From Streptomyces spectabilis (GTDB taxonomy: Bacteria > Actinomycetota > Actinomycetes > Streptomycetales > Streptomycetaceae), in NCBI RefSeq assembly GCF_008704795.1, contig NZ_CP023690.1:9124501-9188500 (forward strand): a stretch of DNA of 64,000 bases. Reading direction: 5' to 3'. The notes below the pieces were generated by a model. It did not search any database. It worked only from the letters and a program-made list of their open reading frames with translations, and was not told the origin of the DNA. How positions within the stretch are numbered: position 1 is the first letter of the stretch; each line of letters starts with the position of its first letter. Shown here piece by piece: positions 8,134 to 28,558 of the stretch. The position numbers and the translations under genes are program-made.

Positions 8134-9471
8134 TCAGCTTCCGATCACGAGCAGTGAGACCCACAGCGCCACCACCGAGGCCAGCAGCGCGGCGGGCACG
8201 GTGAGCAGGCCGAGCCGGGTGAACTCGCCCAGCTCCACGTCACTGTCGTGTTCGCGCACGATACGCCGCCACAGCAGGGTGGCCAGGGAACCCGCGTAGG
8301 TGAGATTGGGGCCGATGTTCACCCCGAGCAGCACCGCGAGGACGGCGCCGGGCCCTGTCGGGGAGGTCAGCGGAAGGAGCACAAGGACGGCGGGCAGGTT
8401 GTTGATGACGTTGGCCAGCACGGCGGCAAGGGCCGCGATGCCGAGCAGGGCGGCGAGCCCCGTGCCGTCGGGCACCACATGGCCCAGGGCGTCGGCGAGT
8501 CCGTTGTCGACGACCGCGCGGACCACGATGCCCAGGGCGAGGACGAAGGCGCAGAACGGCAGGGCCGCGGCACGCACCAGAGCGCTGGGAGTGGTGCGGC
8601 GCCGGACCAGGGCGCGGCCCCCGAGCGCGGCCGCGCCCGCCGCCGCTGCCCACGCCGGGTCGATCCCGGCCGCGGAGGTCACCACGAAACCCACCAGCGT
8701 GCAGGCCACCGTGGCCAGCGCGAACACCGGCACCTCGCGGGGTTCGGCGGCGGGCGGCGCCTCGGCCCCTGCGTCCAGGTCGGTGGCGAAGAACCGCCGG
8801 AGGACCACGTACTCGACCGCGATCGCGGCCACCCACGGCAGGGCCATCAGAGCGGCGAAGCGGGTGAAGCTCAGTCCGCTCGCGGCGAACGCGAGCAGAT
8901 TGGTGAGGTTGGACACCGGGAGCAGCAGCGAGGCCGTGTTCGACAGGTGGGTGCAGGCGTACACGTGCGGCTTGGGCCGGGCGCCGAGCCGGGCCGCGGT
9001 GGCGAACACCACCGGCGTCAGCAGGACGACCGTGGCGTCCAGGCTGAGCACCGCGGTGATCAGCGAGGCGGCGCCGAAGACCTGCACCAGCAAGCGGCGC
9101 GGGCTCCCGGCCGCCCGCCGGGCCATCCAGGCACCACAGGCCTGGAACAGGCCCTCGTCGTCACAGAGCTGAGCCAGGATCAGCACGGCCGCCAGAAAGC
9201 CGATCACCGGCCCGAGGCGGGCGGCTTCGTCCGCCGCGTGGCCGAGCGAGATCGCCCCGGTGGCGATGACCGCCCCGGCGGCGGGGACGGCGACGACCGC
9301 CTCCGGCCAGCCCCACGGCCGGATCACCGCGCAGGCCAGGACCGCCAGGAGCAGGACGGCGGAGAGGGCTTCGGCGAGGGAGGCGTTCAGGAGCGGAGCC
9401 TTTCGGGAGGGGAGGGCAGCGCGCAGGGCGGGAGGGGAACAGCAGGACAGCATGATCCGCTGTCGTGTCAT
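8134..9471 (-). CDS. SLC13/ArsB-type ion transporter
   Basis: 445 residues with about ten to twelve hydrophobic segments. Features of the ArsB/NhaD/CitM superfamily are visible: the paired re-entrant regions 'LSLDATVVLLTPVVFA' (N-terminal half) and 'VINNLPAVLVLLPLT' (C-terminal half), and 'NLTNLLAFAASG'. Family members export arsenite, exchange Na+/H+ or take up dicarboxylates; no arsR or arsC lies nearby, so the substrate is open. The upstream ATG at 9471 has GGAGG almost touching it, so a start a few codons later (ATG at 9453 or within the first 30 residues) is possible. Probably co-transcribed with the downstream universal stress protein. Confidence 0.8.
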   Translation of the reverse strand: MTRQRIMLSCCSPPALRAALPSRKAPLLNASLAEALSAVLLLAVLACAVIRPWGWPEAVVAVPAAGAVIATGAISLGHAADEAARLGPVIGFLAAVLILAQLCDDEGLFQACGAWMARRAAGSPRRLLVQVFGAASLITAVLSLDATVVLLTPVVFATAARLGARPKPHVYACTHLSNTASLLLPVSNLTNLLAFAASGLSFTRFAALMALPWVAAIAVEYVVLRRFFATDLDAGAEAPPAAEPREVPVFALATVACTLVGFVVTSAAGIDPAWAAAAGAAALGGRALVRRRTTPSALVRAAALPFCAFVLALGIVVRAVVDNGLADALGHVVPDGTGLAALLGIAALAAVLANVINNLPAVLVLLPLTSPTGPGAVLAVLLGVNIGPNLTYAGSLATLLWRRIVREHDSDVELGEFTRLGLLTVPAALLASVVALWVSLLVIGS

Positions 9472-9629
9472 CCTCCAACTCTGCGGGGTTCCGCACTCTC
9501 CGCGGCCCTACGGCACTCCGCCGACGGTACGAACACGCCCTCCTGTCCGTTTGCACACCCTCGTCGCTCAGGCCAACGTCTCCTGAGGCTCGCCGCGGGC
9601 GGGCCTGTGGCCCGGCGAAGGCAGAGAGG

Positions 9630-10022
9630 ATGACCACCCGGAACCACCCCGTCGACTCCGAACGCGTCGACTACGAACGCGTTGACTACGAACTCATCGA
9701 GGCGGCGGCGCACGTCGCCCGCACGCGCTGCCGGGGTGACGACCACACCATGGCGGCGGCCGCCCAGGGCGTCTACGACCTGGCCACGATCGTCGCCGTG
9801 GGCGACCGCGACCGGGGAGTCGTGCCTCCGTGCGGCCGCTGCCGTCAGGTCCTGCTCGACTGCTTCCCGGACCTTCAGGTCATCGTCGGCGCGGGGGAGC
9901 GCGTGCGCAGTGTGCCCATCACCGACCTGCTCCCCGAGAGCTATGTGTGGGCGGACCACCAGCTCGACGCGGATCGCGGGGCCGAGGGGGACCTTGACCG
10001 CGAGGGCGCGCCGGGGGAGTGA
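9630..10022 (+). CDS. Cytidine deaminase-like protein lacking the catalytic HAE/CAE segment
   Basis: 130 residues, start ATG at 9630 after AGAGAGG. The C-terminal half is a good cytidine-deaminase-family match: 'PPCGRCRQVLLDCFPDLQVIVG' pattern (zinc Cys residues C68 and C71), then 'PITDLLPESYVWADHQL'. The N-terminal half reaches 'RCRGDDHTMAAAA' and then jumps straight to 'QGVYDLATIVAVGD'. In the related actinobacterial proteins I remember, about 30-35 residues containing the [HC]AE motif (first zinc ligand and proton-shuttling Glu) lie between these two stretches. The frame is intact, so this looks like an in-frame internal deletion that removes catalysis. A 15-bp imperfect duplication (ERVDYERVDYE) sits near the start. 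Either a decaying gene or a non-catalytic nucleoside-binding protein. Confidence 0.75.
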   Translation: MTTRNHPVDSERVDYERVDYELIEAAAHVARTRCRGDDHTMAAAAQGVYDLATIVAVGDRDRGVVPPCGRCRQVLLDCFPDLQVIVGAGERVRSVPITDLLPESYVWADHQLDADRGAEGDLDREGAPGE

Positions 10023-10086
10023 CGCGCCGAGGCGGGGCATCTCCGGCCGCTGACACTCGGCGAAGGGCCGGACGCCGAGCCGCCAC

Positions 10087-10118
10087 CCGGATCTCCTCGG
10101 TGCGCACCGGAGATCCGG
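10087..10118. terminator. Bidirectional hairpin between convergent genes
   Basis: CCGGATCTCC (10087-10096) pairs with GGAGATCCGG (10109-10118), and the interior GGTGC/GCACC extends the stem, with a 2-nt bulge (TC) on the left arm. It lies between the stops of the deaminase-like gene (10022, plus) and the GNAT gene (10122, minus). Confidence 0.7.
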
Positions 10119-10121
10119 CCC

Positions 10122-10874
10122 TCAGTTCTCCAACGACATGTAGAGACGCGTGCCTCGGGGGCGGAATCCGACCCGCTCGTAGACCCTGCGCGAGCCCTCG
10201 CCGCCGTACTCCAGCCACACCGAGTCCGCGCCCTTGGCGAACATCGCCTCGGCCAGGGACGCGGTGACGGCGGCGGCGATGCCTCGGCGCCGATGGGCGG
10301 GACGGGTGCCCACACCTGCCAGTTCCGCGGTGCCCAGGGCGGGCGCGGAGCAGGAGGCGGCTCCCGCGCAGCCGCCGTCGGCGGACCGTACGAAGCGGAC
10401 GGCGCCACCCCGTTCCTGTGTGCGCCGCAGCCGTGCGGCGCCGTCCGGGCTCGGCGGGAACTCACCGCCGTACGCCTCGGCAAGGGCGATGTCGATTTCC
10501 GTGAAGTCGGCGTCGGTGGACGGGGTTTCGACAACGAGGCGTCCGTTGCGGGGGCCGGTGCGGGTGGCGGGGGTGCAGACGAGGTACTCGTGCACGGCTT
10601 CCGTGAGGAAGCCCGCCCGGCGCAGGGCGGGTGCCACGTCGGGCACCGTGTCCGGCGCGAACTCGAGGCGTGGCTTGAGACCGCGCTCGCGGAACGCGGC
10701 GATCAATGCCGCGACGTCCCGCTCGTCGGGTCGGGCGCCGGGCACCGGCGTCGCGTAGTTGACGTACGGGCTGGTGGTCGTGGGATCGATTCCCACGACG
10801 AAGCACGCCGTTTCGACCACCTCGGGTCGACGGCGAAGGTTGGTGACGGCGAAGCGCTGGACGTCGATGTCCAT
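10122..10874 (-). CDS. GNAT-family N-acetyltransferase
   Basis: 250 residues from the ATG at 10874 with GAGG about 10 nt upstream. The C-terminal GNAT domain is recognisable by 'LAGVGTRPAHRRRGIAAAVTASL', the acetyl-CoA pyrophosphate loop (R/Q-x-x-G-x-G/A as R-R-R-G-I-A), and a final 'VYERVGFRPRGTRLYM' strand. The N-terminal 130 residues look like a second, degenerate acetyltransferase-like fold. Acceptor substrate unknown. It faces away from the NRPS gene across a 724-bp gap, and nothing ties it to NRP tailoring beyond proximity. Confidence 0.8.
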   Translation of the reverse strand: MDIDVQRFAVTNLRRRPEVVETACFVVGIDPTTTSPYVNYATPVPGARPDERDVAALIAAFRERGLKPRLEFAPDTVPDVAPALRRAGFLTEAVHEYLVCTPATRTGPRNGRLVVETPSTDADFTEIDIALAEAYGGEFPPSPDGAARLRRTQERGGAVRFVRSADGGCAGAASCSAPALGTAELAGVGTRPAHRRRGIAAAVTASLAEAMFAKGADSVWLEYGGEGSRRVYERVGFRPRGTRLYMSLEN

Positions 10875-11101
10875 GGTGATGGTGACCTCACGCGGATGGC
10901 ATGGCGAAGCGCGCTCCCGCCGCTGTGGCGGATCGTGGAGTCGCGCGGGGACAAGGCCGCGGTACGTCGGCACCGCGTCGTCGGGCCGCCGTGAGGATGC
11001 GGATACGACACCCGGAGGCCTGCCGCCCGGGAGGCGGCCGGCTCAGTGTCGTCGGCGGCCGCTGGGGGACGCCGTGATCAATGGCTTCAGTCCTTCGTCA
11101 C

Positions 11102-11131
11102 GCGTGGATCGCATATGAGTGCGGTCCACGC
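11102..11131. promoter_or_regulatory. Stem-loop / inverted repeat in the NRPS upstream region
   Basis: GCGTGGATCGCA (11102-11113) pairs with TGCGGTCCACGC (11120-11131) at 11 of 12 positions plus one G-T wobble, with a 6-nt loop. It could be an operator for divergent control or a structured transcript element. Confidence 0.4.
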
Positions 11132-11312
11132 TACCCCACCAGGTCAGGCTCCGGCCCGCCGCCCGGGTTCGCCTGACGCGGGTCGCCGGGAAGGGACGTG
11201 ACCCGGCCGCGGGCGGCGAAGGAAAAGGCGGGACAGAAGGCGCCGGGCGATTTCCTTGTACTGTCGCCGGGACGCAACTCGCCCGTGCATATGGGAGTTG
11301 CGGGAGAACCGA

Positions 11313-11474
11313 GTGGGAGCTGTACCCATAGCGGTCGCTGAGCTAGGTTCTTCGCTACCTTCACGTGGCATGTATGCACCGTCCGCCGGTCGGTCGGGGA
11401 CGGGCAGTTCCGGAATGGGGGATTCGGATCCGGAGCTCATCCTGAGCGGCTCGTCCGCGGGGAACATGCGCTGA
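11313..11474 (+). CDS. Possible 53-aa small protein in the NRPS leader
   Basis: Opens at GTG 11313, with GGGAG 11-15 nt upstream, and stops 16 nt before a nested hairpin and about 125-145 nt before the NRPS start. Composition is Ser/Gly-rich (SGTGSSGMGDSD, SGSSAGN), and third-position GC is only about 60 percent, well below neighbouring genes. This argues against an ordinary conserved gene; it may be a leader peptide, a remnant, or chance. No family recognised. Confidence 0.3.
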   Translation: MGAVPIAVAELGSSLPSRGMYAPSAGRSGTGSSGMGDSDPELILSGSSAGNMR

Positions 11475-11489
11475 AGGTACGGGGGCGGT

Positions 11490-11528
11490 CCCTCACCTGT
11501 GCAATCCCTCGAAGGGATTTTGTGAGGG
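11490..11528 (+). promoter_or_regulatory. Nested hairpin in the NRPS 5' leader
   Basis: An outer 7-bp stem (CCCTCAC 11490-11496 with GTGAGGG 11522-11528) encloses a perfect inner stem (AATCCCT 11503-11509 with AGGGATT 11513-11519, loop CGA). It lies 92 nt before the preferred TTG start of the NRPS. Possible attenuator, processing site or operator. Confidence 0.45.
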
Positions 11529-11598
11529 TGAGTCAAGTGCTGTTGATTTCCCTCTCCCCGTCTCGATCCCGTTGATGTCTTTCCTCTATTGACGTGCA

Positions 11599-25070
<13,472 letters not shown>

Positions 25071-25077
<7 letters not shown>

Positions 25078-26291
25078 GGCGTCGCCGCCGGGGCGTCCGC
25101 GCCCCGGCGGCAGTAACCCTTCTGGAAGGCCGCCCAGAAGGGTTCGTCGAGCCCCGCGTCGACGAGGGGGTTCCAGTTGGTGTGGGCCACGAGCTGGCGG
25201 TGCCCGTCGCGGCTGTTGAGGGCGAAGGTCAGGTACCCGGGCGCGCTGCCCCCGTGGCCGTACGCGGGCCCGCAGTCCGTGGCGTAGACGTACATCCCCA
25301 GGCCGTAGCCGACCGCGGGCCGAGGGCTGCCCGTCGTGGGCACGGTGTCGTCCAGCATCCGCCGCAGGATCGCCGGGGGCAGCAGGCGTCCGCGCAGCAG
25401 GGCCCGGTAGAAGCGGGCGACGTCGGCCGCGGTGGTCACGATCGCGCCCGACGCCCCGGCTTCGGAGGGGCTGATGGAGGTGACGTCGTAGCGGGTGGGG
25501 TCGGGCACGTTCGGCAGCAGCCGCGATACGTCCGCGTAGCCGTGCACATGTGGCCCGTCGATCGTGGTGTCCGCCAGGGGGTACGAGGTGTCCCGCAGGC
25601 CCAGCGGCTTGAGGACGCGGCGTTCGAGGTTGGTGCGCAGGTCGCGGTCGGTGACCCGCTCGACGATCAGGTCGAGCAACAGGTAGTTGGTGTTGGAGTA
25701 CCGGAACCGGGTGCCGGGGGTCGGGAAGTACCGGGGCCCCGCGAGGCCGATGGCGATCAGCTGGTCGCGCGGCCAGTACTGGTCGAGGCTTTCGAAGTGG
25801 GGGATCAGCCCGTCGAGGTAGTCGTACAGGCCGCTCGTGTGGTTGAGCAACTGGCGGACGGTGACGGGCGCGCCGGACAGCGCGTTGTCGGCGCGGACCT
25901 GGTCGGGGAGCAGCCGCTGCACGGTGTCGTCGAGGCGCAGCCGGTGCTCGGCCACGAGTTGCAGGACGACCGTCGCGGTGAAGGTCTTGGTGAGGCTTCC
26001 GGAACGGAACCTCAGGTCCGGACGCATCGCGGCACCCGTGGCCCGGTCCGCGACGCCGGCCGCGCCGAAGCGGGTCCGCTCGCCGTCGCGGGCGAGCAGG
26101 AAGGCACCCGGATTGGGGTGCGGATCGGCCACCACCCGGTCGACCAGTTCCTGGAGAGCCGGATCACGGGAGGCGCGGGCCTGACCGCCGGGGGCCGCGT
26201 CGGCCGCGGCCACCCCGGACGGCGGCAGGAAGGAGAGCGCAAGCGCCGTTCCCAGTAAGCGGGTTGTGCGGCGTCGCGTCATCGAGATCAT
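25071..26291 (-). CDS. Secreted S12-family serine hydrolase (DD-peptidase / class C beta-lactamase fold)
   Basis: 406 residues from the ATG at 26291, AGAGGG 6 nt upstream. A signal peptide is clear: [10 protein letters not shown], hydrophobic stretch, then [10 protein letters not shown]. The catalytic motifs are complete: SLTK (Ser ~99, Lys ~102), YSN (Tyr ~198) and HGG (His ~346), the arrangement of Streptomyces R61-type D-Ala-D-Ala carboxypeptidase, esterases and D-amino-acid-specific peptidases. It acts outside the cell. Its stop lies inside the last codons of the NRPS gene (tail-to-tail, 7-bp overlap) and it is divergent from a TetR gene, so it is physically tied to the NRPS. Could be housekeeping, resistance or maturation; see findings. 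Confidence 0.9.
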
Positions 26292-26317
26292 CAAGGGCCC
26301 TCTTCCGATAGCAATAT

Positions 26318-26346
26318 GTACGTACGGTTATAGCGCACGGTACCGT
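26318..26346. promoter_or_regulatory. Candidate TetR operator between hydrolase and TetR genes
   Basis: The 61-bp divergent gap contains two palindromes, GTACGTAC (26318-26325) and ACGGTACCGT (26337-26346), 11 bp apart. The second ends 6 nt before the preferred GTG start of the TetR gene, so a bound repressor would block that transcript. The TetR message may be leaderless or nearly so. Confidence 0.5.
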
Positions 26347-26352
26347 CTTCGC

Positions 26353-26994
26353 GTGCCGAGAGTCGCCGACCATGACGCCCGCCACGGGCAGATCACCGAT
26401 GCCGTCCAGCGCCTGATCGTGCGGGACGGTCTGAGCGCCGTGACCGTCGCGCGGACCGCCGCCGAGGCGGGCATGTCCGTGGGCCTGGTGCAGCACTACT
26501 TCACGGCGAAGGACGAGATGCTCCTCGCCACGTTCACGCGCGTCAACGCGCGCTTCACCGCGCGGGTGGACGCGCTGGTGAACCGCGGCGAGGCCGAGGG
26601 CCGCACCATCGCCGCGATGCTGCGGCAGGCCCTGGCCGAGCTCGTGCCGCTCGACGACGCCCGCCGCGCCGAATTCCTGGTCCGCCTCGCCTTCGCGGAC
26701 CGGGCCGCGCACCACGCCCGCCTCGCCGCGGTCCAGAGGGAGACCCTCGCGGGGATCCGCGCCCGCGTCGCCCGGGCCATCGAGAACGGCACGGCGTGCG
26801 GCGAGGTCGCCCGGGAGGTAGACGCCACCGGCCAGGCCCTGCGCATCGTCGCGTGCGCGGAGGGGCTCGCCCTGCACACGCACATCGACCCCGACGGCAC
26901 ACCCGAACCGGCGGTCCTCGCGGCCCTGGACGACCGCATCGACCGCGTCTTCACCGGCACGTGCCGCCGCGCCCGGCGCCGCGCGGGGGACTGA
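26353..26994 (+). CDS. TetR-family transcriptional regulator
   Basis: 213 residues from the GTG at 26353. Residues 10-57 form the TetR HTH ('AVQRLIVRDGLSAVTVARTAAEAGMSVGLVQHYF' pattern: helix, AxxxGxS helix, recognition helix ending in YF). The remainder is an all-helical ligand domain with 'MLRQALAELVPLDDARRAEFLVRLAF', typical of the BetI/AcrR-like C-terminal domain. It is divergent from the S12 hydrolase and probably represses it and itself; control of the NRPS is possible but not shown. Longer open frame upstream has no ribosome site. Confidence 0.85.
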   Translation: MPRVADHDARHGQITDAVQRLIVRDGLSAVTVARTAAEAGMSVGLVQHYFTAKDEMLLATFTRVNARFTARVDALVNRGEAEGRTIAAMLRQALAELVPLDDARRAEFLVRLAFADRAAHHARLAAVQRETLAGIRARVARAIENGTACGEVAREVDATGQALRIVACAEGLALHTHIDPDGTPEPAVLAALDDRIDRVFTGTCRRARRRAGD

Positions 26995-26995
26995 A

Positions 26996-27013
26996 GCCGG
27001 TCAGCCGACCGGC
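26996..27013. terminator. Hairpin terminator after TetR gene
   Basis: GCCGGTC (26996-27002) and GACCGGC (27007-27013) with a 4-nt loop, one nucleotide after the TetR stop and facing the convergent protease gene. No T-run, as is common in Streptomyces. Confidence 0.55.
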
Positions 27014-27072
27014 AGCGCCGGGGGGGCACGTCGCGCGGCGCGCCGGAGGCGGTGCGGCCTGCTCGCCGGCCG

Positions 27073-28239
27073 TCAGGTGACGTGCAGGGTCAGGCCGTAG
27101 CGCGAGAGGATCTCGTTCACCGGCTGGTACCACGTCTCGCCGCCGCTGCGGCAGTTGCCCCAGCCGCCCGACGTGACGCCCTGTGCCTGGTCGCCGCTGA
27201 TGAACGAGCCGCCGGAGTCGCCGGGTTCGGCGCAGACGCTGGTCTTGGTCAGCTGGTGCACGACGGTGCCGTCGGAGTAGTTCACCGTCTCGTTCTTGGC
27301 CAGGACCTGGCCGCAGTGCCAGTGCGTGGTGGAGCCGGAGCGGCAGATGGACGTGCCGACCGGCATCTCGGTGGAGCCGCGCACGAGCCGGTCGGGGATG
27401 GTGCCCCAGCCGAGCACGACCGGCACGGTCCACCAGCCGTGGCCGATGGAGACGTAGGCGTAGTCGTCACCGGGGAAGGAGGAGCCCCGGAAGGTGCCCA
27501 TGTCGGAGCCGTCCCAGCCGCGTACGGCCGCGCCCGCGCGTCCGCAGTGTCCGGCCGTGACGAAGCCGCCGTGCACGGAGAAGCCGATGGAACAGCGGAC
27601 GTTGCCGGTGTAGTAGGGGTCGCCGCCGACGGTCCCGGCGGCGAAGGTGCGCGGTGCGTCGGCGACCGTCGCGACCCGCACGGGAGCGGTGGCGCGGGCA
27701 CGGCGCACGAAGGCCTCGACGTCCTTGTCGGACGCGTGCCGCGCGACGACGGAGACCACGACGCGGTTGGCCCGCGGGTCGACACGCCAACCCGCCACAC
27801 CTGAGGGCGCTTCGATGCGGTCCACGCGTGCCTTCGCGGCGTCGAGGCGCGCGGCGCTGTGCTCGACGAGCCGGACGGCGGCCCCCGCGCGGCGCACCTC
27901 CTCGGCCGCCCGCGGCCGGGTCACGGCCACGGTCAGGCGGTCGCGTCCGGCGTCGAACCAGGACCCGGCGTAGGCGGCGCCGGCCGCCTCGCGCGCGGCG
28001 CGCTCGACCCCGACGGCGCGCCGCTCGGCGGCGAGCCGGTCACGCGCCGCGCTCGGCGACAGGCCGAAGTCGCGCTCCATCGCGTCGAGGAGCGCGGCGG
28101 ACGCGGGTGCCTCGGAGGACCCGGGCGTGGCCGTGGTCGTGGCCGTGGCGGTGGCGGCCGTGGCGAGGCCGGTGCCGCCACAGGTCGCCATCACCAGCAG
28201 GGCGGACAGAGCCAGACGTACTCCCGTCTTGCGTCTCAC
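27073..28239 (-). CDS. Secreted streptogrisin-like S1 serine protease (preproenzyme)
   Basis: 388 residues with signal peptide (RRKTGVRLALSALLVMATC, cleavage near ATA/TPG), a ~160-residue pro-region of the alpha-lytic protease type ('LLDAMERDFGLSPSAARDRL'), and a mature chymotrypsin-fold domain from about residue 205. The catalytic triad is His 231 (TAGHC), Asp 259 (GDDYAYV) and Ser 342 (GDSGG). Cysteines 216/232, 299/309 and 336 with a partner near the end fit the three disulfides of streptogrisins. The pro-region acts as folding chaperone and inhibitor in this family. GTG start with AAAGGG upstream. A LacI-type operator lies 50 bp upstream. Confidence 0.93.
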   Translation of the reverse strand: MRRKTGVRLALSALLVMATCGGTGLATAATATATTTATPGSSEAPASAALLDAMERDFGLSPSAARDRLAAERRAVGVERAAREAAGAAYAGSWFDAGRDRLTVAVTRPRAAEEVRRAGAAVRLVEHSAARLDAAKARVDRIEAPSGVAGWRVDPRANRVVVSVVARHASDKDVEAFVRRARATAPVRVATVADAPRTFAAGTVGGDPYYTGNVRCSIGFSVHGGFVTAGHCGRAGAAVRGWDGSDMGTFRGSSFPGDDYAYVSIGHGWWTVPVVLGWGTIPDRLVRGSTEMPVGTSICRSGSTTHWHCGQVLAKNETVNYSDGTVVHQLTKTSVCAEPGDSGGSFISGDQAQGVTSGGWGNCRSGGETWYQPVNEILSRYGLTLHVT

Positions 28240-28558
28240 AGGGGACCCTTTCGTCGTTCCAACGAGGTGGGGGTGGAACCGGGGTTGCTGAGAGCGCTCT
28301 CATTGCGGCTGGGGCCGAGGGTAGGGAAGCCGCGATGCCAAGTCCAGACCGGGCGGACGCCGTTCTGTGCCCGCTCTCGCCCGGATCCGTGCCCGCTTCG
28401 GCCCGGGCGCGCGGTCACTTCTTCCACGGGCCTGGCTCTCGCATCAGAGGTGTGCTCTGGTACCTACGGACAACCGGACCACCTCGCAACGCCGTGCACG
28501 GCCGTTCCCCCCTCGCGGCCCCCGGGCCGCCGCCTTCCTCAGCAGCCAAGGAGGATCC
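28240..28558. other. Divergent promoter region, protease / GH2 glycosidase
   Basis: 319 bp between two genes for secreted enzymes. It contains the LacI-type palindrome at 28289-28302 and, at 28549-28555, the AAGGAGG ribosome site of the glycosidase. I see no gene in it. Confidence 0.5.
28289..28302. promoter_or_regulatory. LacI-family operator (TGAGAGCGCTCTCA)
   Basis: A perfect 14-bp palindrome that differs from the CebR box (TGGGAGCGCTCCCA) only by one symmetric base change. LacI/GalR repressors of Streptomyces sugar regulons bind such sites. It is 50 bp upstream of the protease start and 257 bp upstream of the GH2 start, so it could control either. Confidence 0.6.

Larger units (their letters stand above)
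10875..11598. other. Long divergent intergenic region and NRPS leader
   Basis: 724 bp between the GNAT gene and the NRPS start. The NRPS-proximal half is visibly less GC-rich than the coding DNA around it. It holds a stem-loop (11102-11131), a possible 53-codon gene (11313-11474) and a nested hairpin (11490-11528), all listed separately. I see no strong sigma-70 promoter pair for the NRPS. Confidence 0.5.
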
